Assembly: GCA_944324185.1 (NCBI GenBank)
Contig: CALUVI010000001.1
Span: 48,159 to 112,158 of the forward strand
Direction of reading: 5' to 3'
From: Candidatus Gastranaerophilales bacterium
Lineage (GTDB): Bacteria; Cyanobacteriota; Vampirovibrionia; Gastranaerophilales; Gastranaerophilaceae
DNA length: 64,000 bases
Position numbers and translations under genes: made by a program. Positions 52,139-61,097 of this stretch are shown one piece after another (within the stretch, counting starts at the first letter, position 1; every line of letters starts with the position of its first letter). The notes beneath the pieces were generated by a model, which was given only the letters and a program-made list of their open reading frames with translations, did not search any database and was not told the DNA's origin.

Positions 52139-54853
52139 ATGCTAAAAGGAAATGAAATCAGACAATTATATTTGGATTATTTTAAAGACAAACACCGGCA
52201 TACAGTTGTAGAGAGTTCAAGCCTTGTGCCTGACAATCCTACCGTATTATTGACAACTGCGGGTATGCTGCAATTTTTGCCGATATTTTTAGGGATTCAA
52301 AAATGTCCTTATGAGCCGGCAAGGGCAACTTCCTGCCAGAAATGCGCTAGAGCAGGTGGTAAAGATTCAGATATTGAGAATGTAGGAAGAACACCGAGAC
52401 ACCATACCTTTTTTGAAATGCTAGGTAACTTCTCTTTTGGGGATTATTACAAAAAAGAAGTTATTCCGTGGGCGTGGGAATTTGTAACCGAAGTTTTGAA
52501 ATTAGATAAAGACAGATTATGGATAACTATTTTTGAAACAGACGACGAAGCGTATGAAATCTGGAGAAGTATAGGTGTTCCGGCTGAGCGTATTAAAAGA
52601 AAAGGCAAAAAAGATAATTTCTGGGGACCTCCGGGGGCTTCAGGTTCTTGCGGTCCTTGTTCGGAAATTCACTATGATTTAGGCGAAGAATACAAATGCA
52701 ATGACCCGCGCGGCTGCGGAATTGATACATGCGAATGCGACAGATGGGTTGAAATTTGGAATCTTGTATTTACGGAGCTTTATCAGGATGAAGAAGGCAA
52801 TCAGTCACCATTAGAGAAGAAAAATGTTGATACCGGAATGGGACTTGAACGTATTGCAATGGTATGTCAGGGCGTAGCTTCAACATTTGAAACTGATTTA
52901 TTAAGACCGATTCTGGATAAAGTTTCAGAAATGAGCGGTGTTTTGTATTCTAAAACCCCTCACCCTAACCCTCTCCCACAAGGGGCGAGGGAAGGGAGTG
53001 AAAAAACCGACATTTCCCTAAGAATAATAACAGACCACGCAAGATGCGTTACTTTCCTCATCTCTGACGGAGTTATTCCGGGAAATGAAGGCAGAAGTTA
53101 TGTTTTGAGAATGATTTTAAGACGTGCCCTGAGACACGGAAAAATTCTCGGAATGGAATTACCGTTCTTGTACAAGCTTGTGGATGTAGTTGTTGATAAC
53201 TATGGCGAAGCTTATCCGGAACTTGTGAAAAACAAAGCTAAAGTTATTGATGTTATCAAAAAAGAGGAAGAAAGATTTGCTAGAACTCTCGATAGAGGGT
53301 ACAAAATGCTTGAAGAATTTATATCCGAAAAGAAAGATATCGACGGAGAAAGCGCTTTCAAACTCTATGATACATACGGTTTCCCGTTTGAACTCACAAA
53401 AGAAATTGCGGCAGAAAACGGGTTAAAAGTTGATGAAGAAGGATTCAAAGCTGCAATGCAGGAACAAAAAGACAGAGCAAAAGCTGCTGCGGAAAAGATT
53501 TCCGTAACCGGAGATATTAAATATGCCAAAGTCGAAGAACAGGTTGGCTCAACTGAATTTGTGGGCTATCTTGTTGACTGCTGCGAGGCGAAAATTCTTG
53601 CAACAATTGAAGGCGAAGGATATACGGATATTGTGCTTGACAGAACTCCATTCTATGCAGAATGCGGAGGTCAGGTCGGCGACAGCGGATTTATTGTTAA
53701 TGAAAACCTGAAAGCCGAAGTTCTGACTACATTTAAGGTTAACCACCTTTTTGTACACAGATGCCAGATTGTTAACGGCGAAGTTAATACGGGCGAGTAT
53801 GTTTTTGCACAGATTGATTCCGCAAGAAGAGCGCAAATCAGGGTTCATCACACCTCAGCCCACCTTTTGCAGGCTGCTTTGATTAAAGTTCTCGGAGACG
53901 AAGTTAAGCAGGCAGGCTCTCAGGTTGAAGAAAACAGGATGAGATTTGACTTTACTTTCTCACGGGCTATGACTCCGGAGGAAGTTCAGAAAACAGAAGA
54001 TATTATGAACAAATGGATAGGCGAAAAACTCCCTGTTCATACCGATGTTATGAATATTGAAGAAGCAAAATTAACCGGAGCAACCGCACTCTTTGGCGAA
54101 AAATACGAAGATGTTGTAAGAGTTGTTTCAATAGGAAAAGGCTGTACGCCGGCTGAGTGCAAAACCTGCTCTGAAAACGGAAGCTGCAGCGCAAAAGATT
54201 CAGAACTTCCGAAAGGCGAAGTAATTTCGAGAGAATTTTGCGCCGGCACTCATGCTTCAAATACCGGAGATTTAAGACTGGTTAAAATCGTATCAGAAGG
54301 CGCAATTGCTGCAGGCACAAGAAGAATTGAGGTTGTTGTTGCAGACTCCGCCCTCAAATATCTGAATGCAAAGTCTGCAGAAATTGATAAGCTTGCATCA
54401 AGGTTCAAAGTTCACTTTGACGAAGTTGAAACAAGGGTAGAAAAATTGCTGGAAGAAAACAAAGAGCTTCAAAAATCTCTTGAGCAAACTAAAGCAGAGA
54501 TGGCAAGAAGTAAATTCTCAACATTTATTTCCAGAGCAGAAGATATTGAAGGCGGTAAACTCTTTGTTTCTAAGATTGAAAACTTTGACTCTGATTCTGT
54601 TAAAGCGGGAATTGAACTTTTAGCAAATAAACTCGGCGAAAGCGTTATTGTTCTTGCAAACGAAAGAATGGTTGTATCTAAAGTATCCGATGGTTTTGTA
54701 AAACGCGGTATTAACGCCGGTAAAATCGTCGGAGAAATTGCCCGAGCAACCGGAGCGAACGGAGGCGGACGCCCGAACTTTGCTCAGGGCGGAGTTAAAG
54801 ATGCCTTGAAACTCAATGAAGCTTTGGCAAAAGTTGAAAGCGAATTAAAATAA
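52139..54853 (+). CDS. alaS: Alanine-tRNA ligase, with repeat-derived insertion
   Basis: 904 residues. Class II synthetase: TTAGMLQFLPIFLG, RTPRHHTFFEMLGNFSFGDY, DTGMGLERIAMV and RPNFAQGGVKD; editing domain with HHTSAHLLQAAL and REFCAGTHASNTGD. Residues about 273-285 (TPHPNPLPQGARE) are the translation of a CCTCACCCTAACCCTC repeat, inserted between the aminoacylation domain (SEMSGVLYSK) and DISLRIITDHARCVTFLI; the frame is kept. Extra cysteine-rich part (GKGCTPAECKTCSENGSCSA) precedes the editing site, as in some lineages. Confidence 0.97.
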   Translation: MLKGNEIRQLYLDYFKDKHRHTVVESSSLVPDNPTVLLTTAGMLQFLPIFLGIQKCPYEPARATSCQKCARAGGKDSDIENVGRTPRHHTFFEMLGNFSFGDYYKKEVIPWAWEFVTEVLKLDKDRLWITIFETDDEAYEIWRSIGVPAERIKRKGKKDNFWGPPGASGSCGPCSEIHYDLGEEYKCNDPRGCGIDTCECDRWVEIWNLVFTELYQDEEGNQSPLEKKNVDTGMGLERIAMVCQGVASTFETDLLRPILDKVSEMSGVLYSKTPHPNPLPQGAREGSEKTDISLRIITDHARCVTFLISDGVIPGNEGRSYVLRMILRRALRHGKILGMELPFLYKLVDVVVDNYGEAYPELVKNKAKVIDVIKKEEERFARTLDRGYKMLEEFISEKKDIDGESAFKLYDTYGFPFELTKEIAAENGLKVDEEGFKAAMQEQKDRAKAAAEKISVTGDIKYAKVEEQVGSTEFVGYLVDCCEAKILATIEGEGYTDIVLDRTPFYAECGGQVGDSGFIVNENLKAEVLTTFKVNHLFVHRCQIVNGEVNTGEYVFAQIDSARRAQIRVHHTSAHLLQAALIKVLGDEVKQAGSQVEENRMRFDFTFSRAMTPEEVQKTEDIMNKWIGEKLPVHTDVMNIEEAKLTGATALFGEKYEDVVRVVSIGKGCTPAECKTCSENGSCSAKDSELPKGEVISREFCAGTHASNTGDLRLVKIVSEGAIAAGTRRIEVVVADSALKYLNAKSAEIDKLASRFKVHFDEVETRVEKLLEENKELQKSLEQTKAEMARSKFSTFISRAEDIEGGKLFVSKIENFDSDSVKAGIELLANKLGESVIVLANERMVVSKVSDGFVKRGINAGKIVGEIARATGANGGGRPNFAQGGVKDALKLNEALAKVESELK
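52957..52998. repeat. Repeat module inside alaS
   Basis: CCCTCACCCTAACCCTCTCC then CACAAGGGGCGAGGGAAGG. Same element as in bioA at 38303, read in another frame at its 5' side. Confidence 0.8.
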
Positions 54854-54854
54854 T

Positions 54855-54883
54855 AAAAAGGCTCCGGTGAACGGAGCTTTTTT
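54855..54883. terminator. Terminator between alaS and fliI
   Basis: AAAAAGGCTCCG (54855-54866) pairs with CGGAGCTTTTTT (54872-54883): a bidirectional rho-independent terminator for the converging alaS and flagellar operons. Confidence 0.88.
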
Positions 54884-54885
54884 AT

Positions 54886-56199
54886 TTATATATTGCCAAG
54901 CTGAATTAGCCGGTTTACTGTATTTTCATACTCAACTTTATCCTCTGTTGACTGAATTAAAAACTTATTAATATCATCCATCATGGCAATAGCTTTGTCA
55001 CAAACAGGGTCTGAGCCTTTAACGTAAGCGCCGATATTAATTAAATCTTCATTTTTTCTGTGTACCGCAAGCAGATTTCTGAGATTTCCCGCGGCAGCGC
55101 GGTGTTCTTTTGTTGTAACATCACCCATAACCCTGCTCAGGGATTGAAGAACATCCACTGCCGGATAGTGATTTTTGTGCGCTAAATCTCTTGAAAGTAC
55201 AATATGCCCGTCAAGAATACTTCTCGCAGTATCGGAAATCGGTTCGTTAAAGTCGTCGCCCTCAACAAGTACCGTATACAATCCTGTAATTGTACCGAAT
55301 TCGTTTGTACCGGCTCTTTCCATAAGTTTAGGCATAAGTGCAAAAACAGAAGGTGTATATCCTCTTGTAGCAGGCGGTTCGCCGATTGCAAGTCCGACTT
55401 CCCTCTGAGCCATTGCTATACGGGTTATACTATCCAGCATAAACAGAACGTCCAAGCCTTTGTCTCTAAAGTATTCCGCAATAGATGTCGCAACAAATGC
55501 CGCCTTGATTTTTACAAGAGAAGGCTGCTCGGAAGTCGCTGCTACAACAATAGAACGCTTCATACCCTCAGCGCCCAGAATCTCTTCAATAAATTCTTTA
55601 ACCTCTCTCCCACGTTCTCCGATTAGCGCAATAACGTTCAAATCCGCGTAAGTGTTTTTTGCCATCATACCGATTGTCGTACTTTTCCCGACGCCTGAAC
55701 CTGCAAAAATACCCATTCTCTGACCTTTGCCTACTGTCATAAAACCGTCCACTGATTTTATACCCAGAGACAATGGTTCTGATATTCGTTTTCTCTTAAG
55801 CGGATTAATTGCCTCCGCTCTTGTTGAACGGTATTCTGTAAATCTTATATCACCCAGAGTGTCAATAGGGTGTCCCAAACCGTCCAGAACCCTTCCGATA
55901 AGCTGGTTTCCGACTCCGATTTTCATAGCTTCGCCGGTGTTTACTACAAGCGCTCCGGGGTGAATTCCATCCGGAGACGCCAGAGGCATAAGCAGGATTT
56001 TATCTTTCTTAAACCCTACAACCTCAGCCATTGTGGGCTTATCGCTGTAATTGTTATAAATGTAGCACAAATCTCCGATAGAAGATTTAGGTCCGTCAGA
56101 TTCAATCGTCAGACCGATAATTTCAGTGATTTTACCGATTTCTTTAATCGTCCGGGTTTCTTTTATTATGTCCAGATACTTATTCTTGTTCCATTCCAT
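54886..56199 (-). CDS. fliI: Flagellar export ATPase FliI
   Basis: 437 residues from the ATG at 56199; a longer frame reaches 56229 in fliH. Powers substrate unfolding at the flagellar type III export gate. F1-like motifs: GIFAGSGVGKSTTIGMMAKN (Walker A), VIALIGERGREVKEFIEE, and LFMLDSITRIAMAQREVGLA (Walker B), then GEPPATRGYTPSVFALMPKL. Overlaps fliH by 20 nt. Last gene of fliF-fliG-fliH-fliI; fliJ does not follow. Confidence 0.95.
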   Translation of the reverse strand: MEWNKNKYLDIIKETRTIKEIGKITEIIGLTIESDGPKSSIGDLCYIYNNYSDKPTMAEVVGFKKDKILLMPLASPDGIHPGALVVNTGEAMKIGVGNQLIGRVLDGLGHPIDTLGDIRFTEYRSTRAEAINPLKRKRISEPLSLGIKSVDGFMTVGKGQRMGIFAGSGVGKSTTIGMMAKNTYADLNVIALIGERGREVKEFIEEILGAEGMKRSIVVAATSEQPSLVKIKAAFVATSIAEYFRDKGLDVLFMLDSITRIAMAQREVGLAIGEPPATRGYTPSVFALMPKLMERAGTNEFGTITGLYTVLVEGDDFNEPISDTARSILDGHIVLSRDLAHKNHYPAVDVLQSLSRVMGDVTTKEHRAAAGNLRNLLAVHRKNEDLINIGAYVKGSDPVCDKAIAMMDDINKFLIQSTEDKVEYENTVNRLIQLGNI

Positions 56200-56902
56200 C
56201 GTCTGCACCTGTAAGCATTTTTTCTGCAATTTCCGCTATCTGGACAGAAATCCTTGAATCAAGCCTTGTGTCCGGAGTTTCTATAATTACACCGTCTGCG
56301 GATAAGGAGTTATCTTCTAAAACTTTTAATGTCTCCAACTTCGGAATTTCTTCTCTGAAGGTTGAAGCCAAATGGTTGATATTATCTACAAGTGCAGGAT
56401 TTACAATTATTGTAATATTTTCTTTATCATTAAGCTGCTTAATTGCATCAAGAGTTATGTCATGCAAAACCTTTTCGTCAAAAGTCCTGTGGCAGACTTT
56501 ATCCGCTATTGCAATGACGAGATCAACAATATCACGCGATGCGGAATCAATTATATTTTTCTTTATATCAAAAGAGCTGGAAGCTAAAGTCTCCAGAGAT
56601 TTAATCCCGTCGGCAGCATCTTTCTGAAACTTATAAAGACCATCCTGCTCGCCTTTTTTAAATCCCTCTTCATAAGCCTGGTTTTTTATAGCTTCATACT
56701 CTTTTTCAGCTTTCTTCTTAGCATTCTCAATAATTGTTTCAGCTTCTGTATTGGCTGCTTGAATAACAACCTGTGACTTGCTTTCAGCATTTGCCATAAT
56801 CTGTTGTGCTTTTGCATCTGTTTCTTCAATGATTTTCTGAACTTTTGCCTGCTGGCGCGTGACATTAGTCTGCTCAATCGGCAGAACGTAGTTATCACCC
56901 AT
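56180..56902 (-). CDS. fliH: Flagellar assembly protein FliH
   Basis: 240 residues from the ATG at 56902 with AGGA upstream; a TTG at 56938 overlapping the fliG stop is a second option. Regulator of FliI. A long Ala/Lys/Glu coiled coil (about 20-90) leads into the FliH/V-ATPase E-subunit-like C-terminal domain (SRDIVDLVIAIADKVCHRTF, ITIIVNPALVDNI, DGVIIETPDTRLDSRI). Position between fliG and fliI supports the call. Confidence 0.9.
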   Translation of the reverse strand: MGDNYVLPIEQTNVTRQQAKVQKIIEETDAKAQQIMANAESKSQVVIQAANTEAETIIENAKKKAEKEYEAIKNQAYEEGFKKGEQDGLYKFQKDAADGIKSLETLASSSFDIKKNIIDSASRDIVDLVIAIADKVCHRTFDEKVLHDITLDAIKQLNDKENITIIVNPALVDNINHLASTFREEIPKLETLKVLEDNSLSADGVIIETPDTRLDSRISVQIAEIAEKMLTGADDGMEQE

Positions 56903-56930
56903 CTGGATTTCCTGAGATTTTATTCTGTTG

Positions 56931-57980
56931 CTACTCAATTAACTCATCCTCAACGCTGGCACGTGTAATAGTAATTTCTCCGGTTGCTTCAAGATTTCTG
57001 ATGGAATTAACAATTGCTGTCTGAGCTTCCTGAACTTCTTTGGCTCTTACAGGTCCTAAATATTCCATATCATCAGTAAGCATTTGCCTTGCTCTTTCAG
57101 ACATGTTCTTGAAGATTTTATCTTTAATTTCGTCTTTCGTTCCCTTAAGTGCAAGTGCAAGCTGTTTTGTATCGATTTCTCTGAGAAGTCTCTGAATAGC
57201 TCTGTCATCAAGTATAATAATATCTTCAAATACGAACATAAGATCTCTGACTTCCTGAGCCATTTTCTGATTCTCAATATCAAGCCATTCCATAATATTC
57301 TTTTCTGTACCTCTGTCACAGCAGTTAAGAATATTAGCTAAAGATTCAACGCCGCCTGCATTTGAGAAATCCTGAACCAGAAGGGCTGAAAATTTGCGCT
57401 CTACAATATCTTCTATTGTAGACAAAATTTCCGGGTTCGTAGGCGTCATATCTGCAATTTTCATCGAAACAACCGCCTGAATATCAGGAGGCAGAAACGC
57501 AAGAACCTGCGCCGCAAGTTCCGGTCTTAAGTATGCTAATATTAGCGCTAATAACTGCGGGTTTTCTGACGCAAAAGTGTTTGCAAGTTGTGACGGATCC
57601 GCGTCGTTAAGAAAGTAAAACGGGTTGGTGTTGACCATAGAATTAACTTTTTCCAGAAGTTTGGAAGCTTCCGCCTCACCGTAAGTCTGTGCTAAAAGTT
57701 GTTTTGCATAGCTTACACCGCCCTGCGCAATATAATTTCTTGCCTGAAAAACAGTCTTAAATTCCATTAAAACTTCATTTAAGTCTTCGTCAGAAATCTT
57801 GCCTAAATTCGCAATATCAAGTGTTATTTGCTCAAGTAAATCTTCATCTTTTATATTTTTTAAAATCTCGGAAGCGGTAGTCGGACCCAGTGCAATCAAA
57901 AGTGCCGCAACCTTCTGGCTAGGTCGGGTCAGTGTCTTTTTCGCTTCCTCTTTTGCTTTTTTTATTTCTTCTATACCCAT
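56931..57980 (-). CDS. fliG: Flagellar motor switch protein FliG
   Basis: 349 residues, normal length. Rotor protein that meets the stator and sets torque and direction. QKVAALLIALGPTTASEILK, then ENPQLLALILAYLRPELAAQVLAFLP (EHPQ-like middle domain), and the C-terminal charged helix with DDRAIQRLLREID. Overlaps fliH. A repeat cluster separates it from fliF upstream. Confidence 0.97.
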   Translation of the reverse strand: MGIEEIKKAKEEAKKTLTRPSQKVAALLIALGPTTASEILKNIKDEDLLEQITLDIANLGKISDEDLNEVLMEFKTVFQARNYIAQGGVSYAKQLLAQTYGEAEASKLLEKVNSMVNTNPFYFLNDADPSQLANTFASENPQLLALILAYLRPELAAQVLAFLPPDIQAVVSMKIADMTPTNPEILSTIEDIVERKFSALLVQDFSNAGGVESLANILNCCDRGTEKNIMEWLDIENQKMAQEVRDLMFVFEDIIILDDRAIQRLLREIDTKQLALALKGTKDEIKDKIFKNMSERARQMLTDDMEYLGPVRAKEVQEAQTAIVNSIRNLEATGEITITRASVEDELIE

Positions 57981-58316
57981 TTTTTTTACCTTACTTGTCG
58001 GGGGACATCGACAATGCCTCCCTGATTATTTCCCTTCCCCTCGCCCCTTGTGGGAGAGGGAGCAGCCGTTCTTGAGCCGGAAGGCGAAAGTTACGGATGC
58101 GGGTGAGGGGTTTCCCCTCGTTCCGGATTGCTTCGGGCTGCTTTGGCTGTTCCCTTGCAATGACGGCAAACTTGCAGGCTTACTTTTCAAAGTGCCGTCA
58201 TTGCGAGAAAATCTTTGATTTTCGTGGCAATCCATATTTATATTCAATTGTCAAATTTTACATATTTAAATGTAGGTGCTTTACCAAGCTAATACTAACT
58301 TCCCTCGGTCGCTAAT
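57981..58316. repeat. Repeat cluster within the flagellar operon
   Basis: Between fliF and fliG: a CCCTCGCCCCTTGTGGGAGA module with its GGGTGAGGGG end (58033-58110), GGATTGCTTCGGG/CCTTGCAATGACGG (58126-58165), and CATTGCGAGAAAATCTTTGA with ATTTTCGTGGCAATCC (58199-58234), a long palindrome. No gene is present; the ORFs here are repeat translations. Confidence 0.8.
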
Positions 58317-59864
58317 TTAATCCCTGATAAATGAAGTTATTAACTTTGCCGCATCTTCAGGCGATGCCATTACTGCTTCATTGAGTTCGTTTATATTTTG
58401 TTCTTTTTGAGATTTTATCTCCCTTTTATTTAACTCAATTTTTGGCATATCTTCTTCCTGTTCAACCTCTTCAGTACGTTCTGCAACAGGTTCTTCCTGA
58501 TGTATAATTCGTTCCTGACGTTTTGTCGAAGGCATCTTAGAAATAAAGGTCTTAAGAATATAAAGTGCGAAACAGCCAAGTACGAGCACTACAATTAAAG
58601 GTACGACAGAAGATGTTATAAAATAGAACATCTGTTCTTTCTGATATTGCTCTGTAAACGCCTCTTTTGCCTGTTTATCAATTGTTGCACCTTCGAATTG
58701 AAGTCCTGATACGGAGATTACATCTCCTCTTGAATAGTCAACGCCGGCTGCGGATAAAATAAGATTTCTCAGCTCTTCTTTTTCAGAGTCGGTTAAAATC
58801 TTATTAACGGCAACTGCTATTGACAAACGTTTTATTGTTCCGGGAGCGTACACAACTTGCTTAACTTCTTTAGATACGCTGTAATTTACTGCTGTTTTTT
58901 GTTTTGAATAGTTCAGATTTCTCTGATTTACATTATTTGGATTTGGAACATTGTTAGGATTCTCATAAGTTTCAACTTCTGTCTGCGAGCTTGTAACAAC
59001 ACCTTCTCCCTTATCATTAACAGGTATATAGCTTTCGATAGTAGCTTTTGCGGAATTGAAGTCAATGTCTGCATTAACCTGAACTGACACGTTTCCTTTT
59101 CCAACGATTTTTTCCAGCACATCTGAAACCTTTTTTGCAGTGTCTTTTTCCAAATTTGATTTGAAGCTCTCCATATCTGTAGAGTTTTTAGATGTTTCGT
59201 CAGAAAGACTGTTTCCGTTCTGGTCGGTTATAAATACCTGATCTGCTGTCATTCTCGGAATTGCGTACGCAACGAGATTTTTTATTGCTTTGACCTGAGA
59301 ACTTTTTATTTTATATCCCGGCTCAATTACCAGTACGACTGAAGCTGTCGGTTTTTCATCATTGTCATCAAAAATTGAACGTTCAGGTTCCGCAAGCTGA
59401 ACTCTGGCATATTTTACGCCCTGAATTTTTTCAATGGAGCGGGTGAGTTCTCCCTGAAAAATTCTTTGTTTGGTTAATTTGTTTTTAAAATCAGTAGATC
59501 CGAGCTGCATATCGTCTAATAATTCAAAACCCGTATCCCCGTCTTTTATTAAATCATTCTCGGCAACGAATACCCGCATATCATCGCGGACATTAGAAGG
59601 AACAAGTATTGTTTTGTGATCTTCCGACACTTTATACTGATATCCGTTCTTTTTCATACCCTCAACAATGCTCATCGCATTAACTTCATTGAGGTCTGAA
59701 TATAATACTACCCAATCCGGCTCCATGGCTTTTGACAGGAAAAATGTCGCAGCGACTATTGTAAGGATGATTAAAGCCAGCATACCCAGTTTCTGGTTGC
59801 CATCCAGACCGTTCCATAATTTCTTTACGTCATTAGCCAACAGTGCAAAATAATTATTTTCCAT
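58317..59864 (-). CDS. fliF: Flagellar MS-ring protein FliF
   Basis: 515 residues. Inner-membrane ring that forms the base of the flagellum. N-terminal helix KLGMLALIILTIVAATFFLS, then YSDLNEVNAMSIVEGMKKNG, FELLDDMQLGSTDFKNKLT and RIFQGELTRSIEKIQGVKYARVQLA; second membrane helix at about 427-450; C-terminal FliG-binding tail ASPEDAAKLITSFIRD. First gene of the flagellar operon here. Confidence 0.97.
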   Translation of the reverse strand: MENNYFALLANDVKKLWNGLDGNQKLGMLALIILTIVAATFFLSKAMEPDWVVLYSDLNEVNAMSIVEGMKKNGYQYKVSEDHKTILVPSNVRDDMRVFVAENDLIKDGDTGFELLDDMQLGSTDFKNKLTKQRIFQGELTRSIEKIQGVKYARVQLAEPERSIFDDNDEKPTASVVLVIEPGYKIKSSQVKAIKNLVAYAIPRMTADQVFITDQNGNSLSDETSKNSTDMESFKSNLEKDTAKKVSDVLEKIVGKGNVSVQVNADIDFNSAKATIESYIPVNDKGEGVVTSSQTEVETYENPNNVPNPNNVNQRNLNYSKQKTAVNYSVSKEVKQVVYAPGTIKRLSIAVAVNKILTDSEKEELRNLILSAAGVDYSRGDVISVSGLQFEGATIDKQAKEAFTEQYQKEQMFYFITSSVVPLIVVLVLGCFALYILKTFISKMPSTKRQERIIHQEEPVAERTEEVEQEEDMPKIELNKREIKSQKEQNINELNEAVMASPEDAAKLITSFIRD

Positions 59865-59893
59865 TTACTCCCCGTGCACAATTCTTCAATATA

Positions 59894-59922
59894 ATAATAT
59901 CCTATAAGAAAAATCTTTTCAA
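59894..59922 (-). promoter_or_regulatory. Promoter of the fliF operon
   Basis: On the minus strand TTGAAA (59922-59917) and TATTAT (59899-59894) are spaced exactly 17 nt, about 30 nt before the fliF start. A vegetative sigma-70-type site; no sigma-28 or sigma-54 pattern seen. Confidence 0.65.
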
Positions 59923-60028
59923 CTTGTAAATATTTATGAAGGGGTAAGCAGTAGAACCGGAAATATTTTGTCGGGTATGCAAAACTATGTGCTTACCCGG
60001 CTTCCGTAAGAATAAATTAATAATCACA

Positions 60029-60700
60029 TTAAGACAATAGCTCAAAATGATTTTTGTTATACTCTATTATTCCTTCTTTTTGAAGTTTTGACAGTTCAAA
60101 GCTCATTGCAGATCTGTCAACGTTTAGATAATCTGCTAAATCCTGCCGGTTGAAATGTATGTCAAAACTATTGGTATGTCTCTTTTGCGCTTCATTGGAA
60201 AGATAAGTAAGAAGCTTGTCTCTTATTGTTTTTTGTGAAACATTCTCTATTTTTTGGATTAATTCAATATTCTCTTTGGAAAGTATTTGGAATAAATTAT
60301 TAATCAAAACCTTGTGTCTTGTGCAGGCATTCTGACACATAGATGTACATTTTTCATAGCTTAACACCAGAACGGTTGTATCTTTTACAGCAATAGCATC
60401 AACACTGGATTCTACATCTTTAGAACCGACGAAAGAAAGTGCCAGATTGTCATTTTTACCGAGCCTTGTAATAATAATTCTTCTGCCCCAGTAGGAATCC
60501 TTTTCAATATTTACTTCCCCGTCCAGAATCAAATATATGTTAGAAATTAAATCTCCCTGTCTGATAATCCTATCTTCTTTTTCATATCTGCGTATACGGG
60601 CATTAAAACATTCAAGAAGCCCCTTGAGCTCTTCTTCTGACATTCCGTGAAAAACCGGAGAATTCTTTATTTGATTGTAATATTTTTCCAAGTTTTCCAT
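60029..60700 (-). CDS. Crp/Fnr-family transcription regulator
   Basis: 223 residues. Cyclic-nucleotide-binding-type domain at about 15-115 (DRIIRQGDLISNIYLILDGE), then KCTSMCQNACTRH, three cysteines spaced by three, and a C-terminal winged helix with FNRQDLADYLNVDRSAMSFE. Such cysteines are usual in the clostridial-type subgroup and could bind a metal or sense redox. The TATCATATATGATA palindrome upstream (60739) may be its own operator. Ligand unknown. Confidence 0.88.
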   Translation of the reverse strand: MENLEKYYNQIKNSPVFHGMSEEELKGLLECFNARIRRYEKEDRIIRQGDLISNIYLILDGEVNIEKDSYWGRRIIITRLGKNDNLALSFVGSKDVESSVDAIAVKDTTVLVLSYEKCTSMCQNACTRHKVLINNLFQILSKENIELIQKIENVSQKTIRDKLLTYLSNEAQKRHTNSFDIHFNRQDLADYLNVDRSAMSFELSKLQKEGIIEYNKNHFELLS

Positions 60701-60738
60701 AATATTAATAATATTACAAAAATTTGTTTTTTACTATT

Positions 60739-60752
60739 TATCATATATGATA
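60739..60752. promoter_or_regulatory. Palindromic operator candidate
   Basis: TATCATATATGATA is a perfect 14-bp palindrome in the gap between the divergent Crp/Fnr gene and the small gene at 60817. Not the TTGAT-N4-ATCAA FNR consensus. Confidence 0.4.
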
Positions 60753-60816
60753 TTATAATAATAAGATACTAGTCAAAAGTACCATATATTAATAATGTTA
60801 AAATTAGGGAAAAATT

Positions 60817-61038
60817 ATGAAAAAAGAATTAGAAGTGAAAAATGCTCTTCAGTCAAGAGCAGAGGATATGTATAAAATTTCTAAAGTCTTGCATCAGTAT
60901 TGTGAACAACATCGATTGTGCGAGGAAATTAATGATGTTTTACCGCTAACCAGAGAGATTTATACGTTAAGTGATAATTTGTTATGTGATTTAAACAATT
61001 TTTTGTCAAATGATAATCCGGATAGAAATATAGCTTAA
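60817..61038 (+). CDS. Small hypothetical helical protein
   Basis: 73 residues, acidic and helical (MKKELEVKNALQSRAEDMYK). AGGGA precedes the ATG. No known motif or membrane segment. Divergent from the Crp/Fnr gene and 59 nt before the BadF-like gene, so possibly in one transcript with it. Confidence 0.55.
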   Translation: MKKELEVKNALQSRAEDMYKISKVLHQYCEQHRLCEEINDVLPLTREIYTLSDNLLCDLNNFLSNDNPDRNIA

Positions 61039-61097
61039 TAAGAATAAATTAATTCAAAGCTGTTGACTTCCTGTTGTTCCTACCATAAACTTTAATT

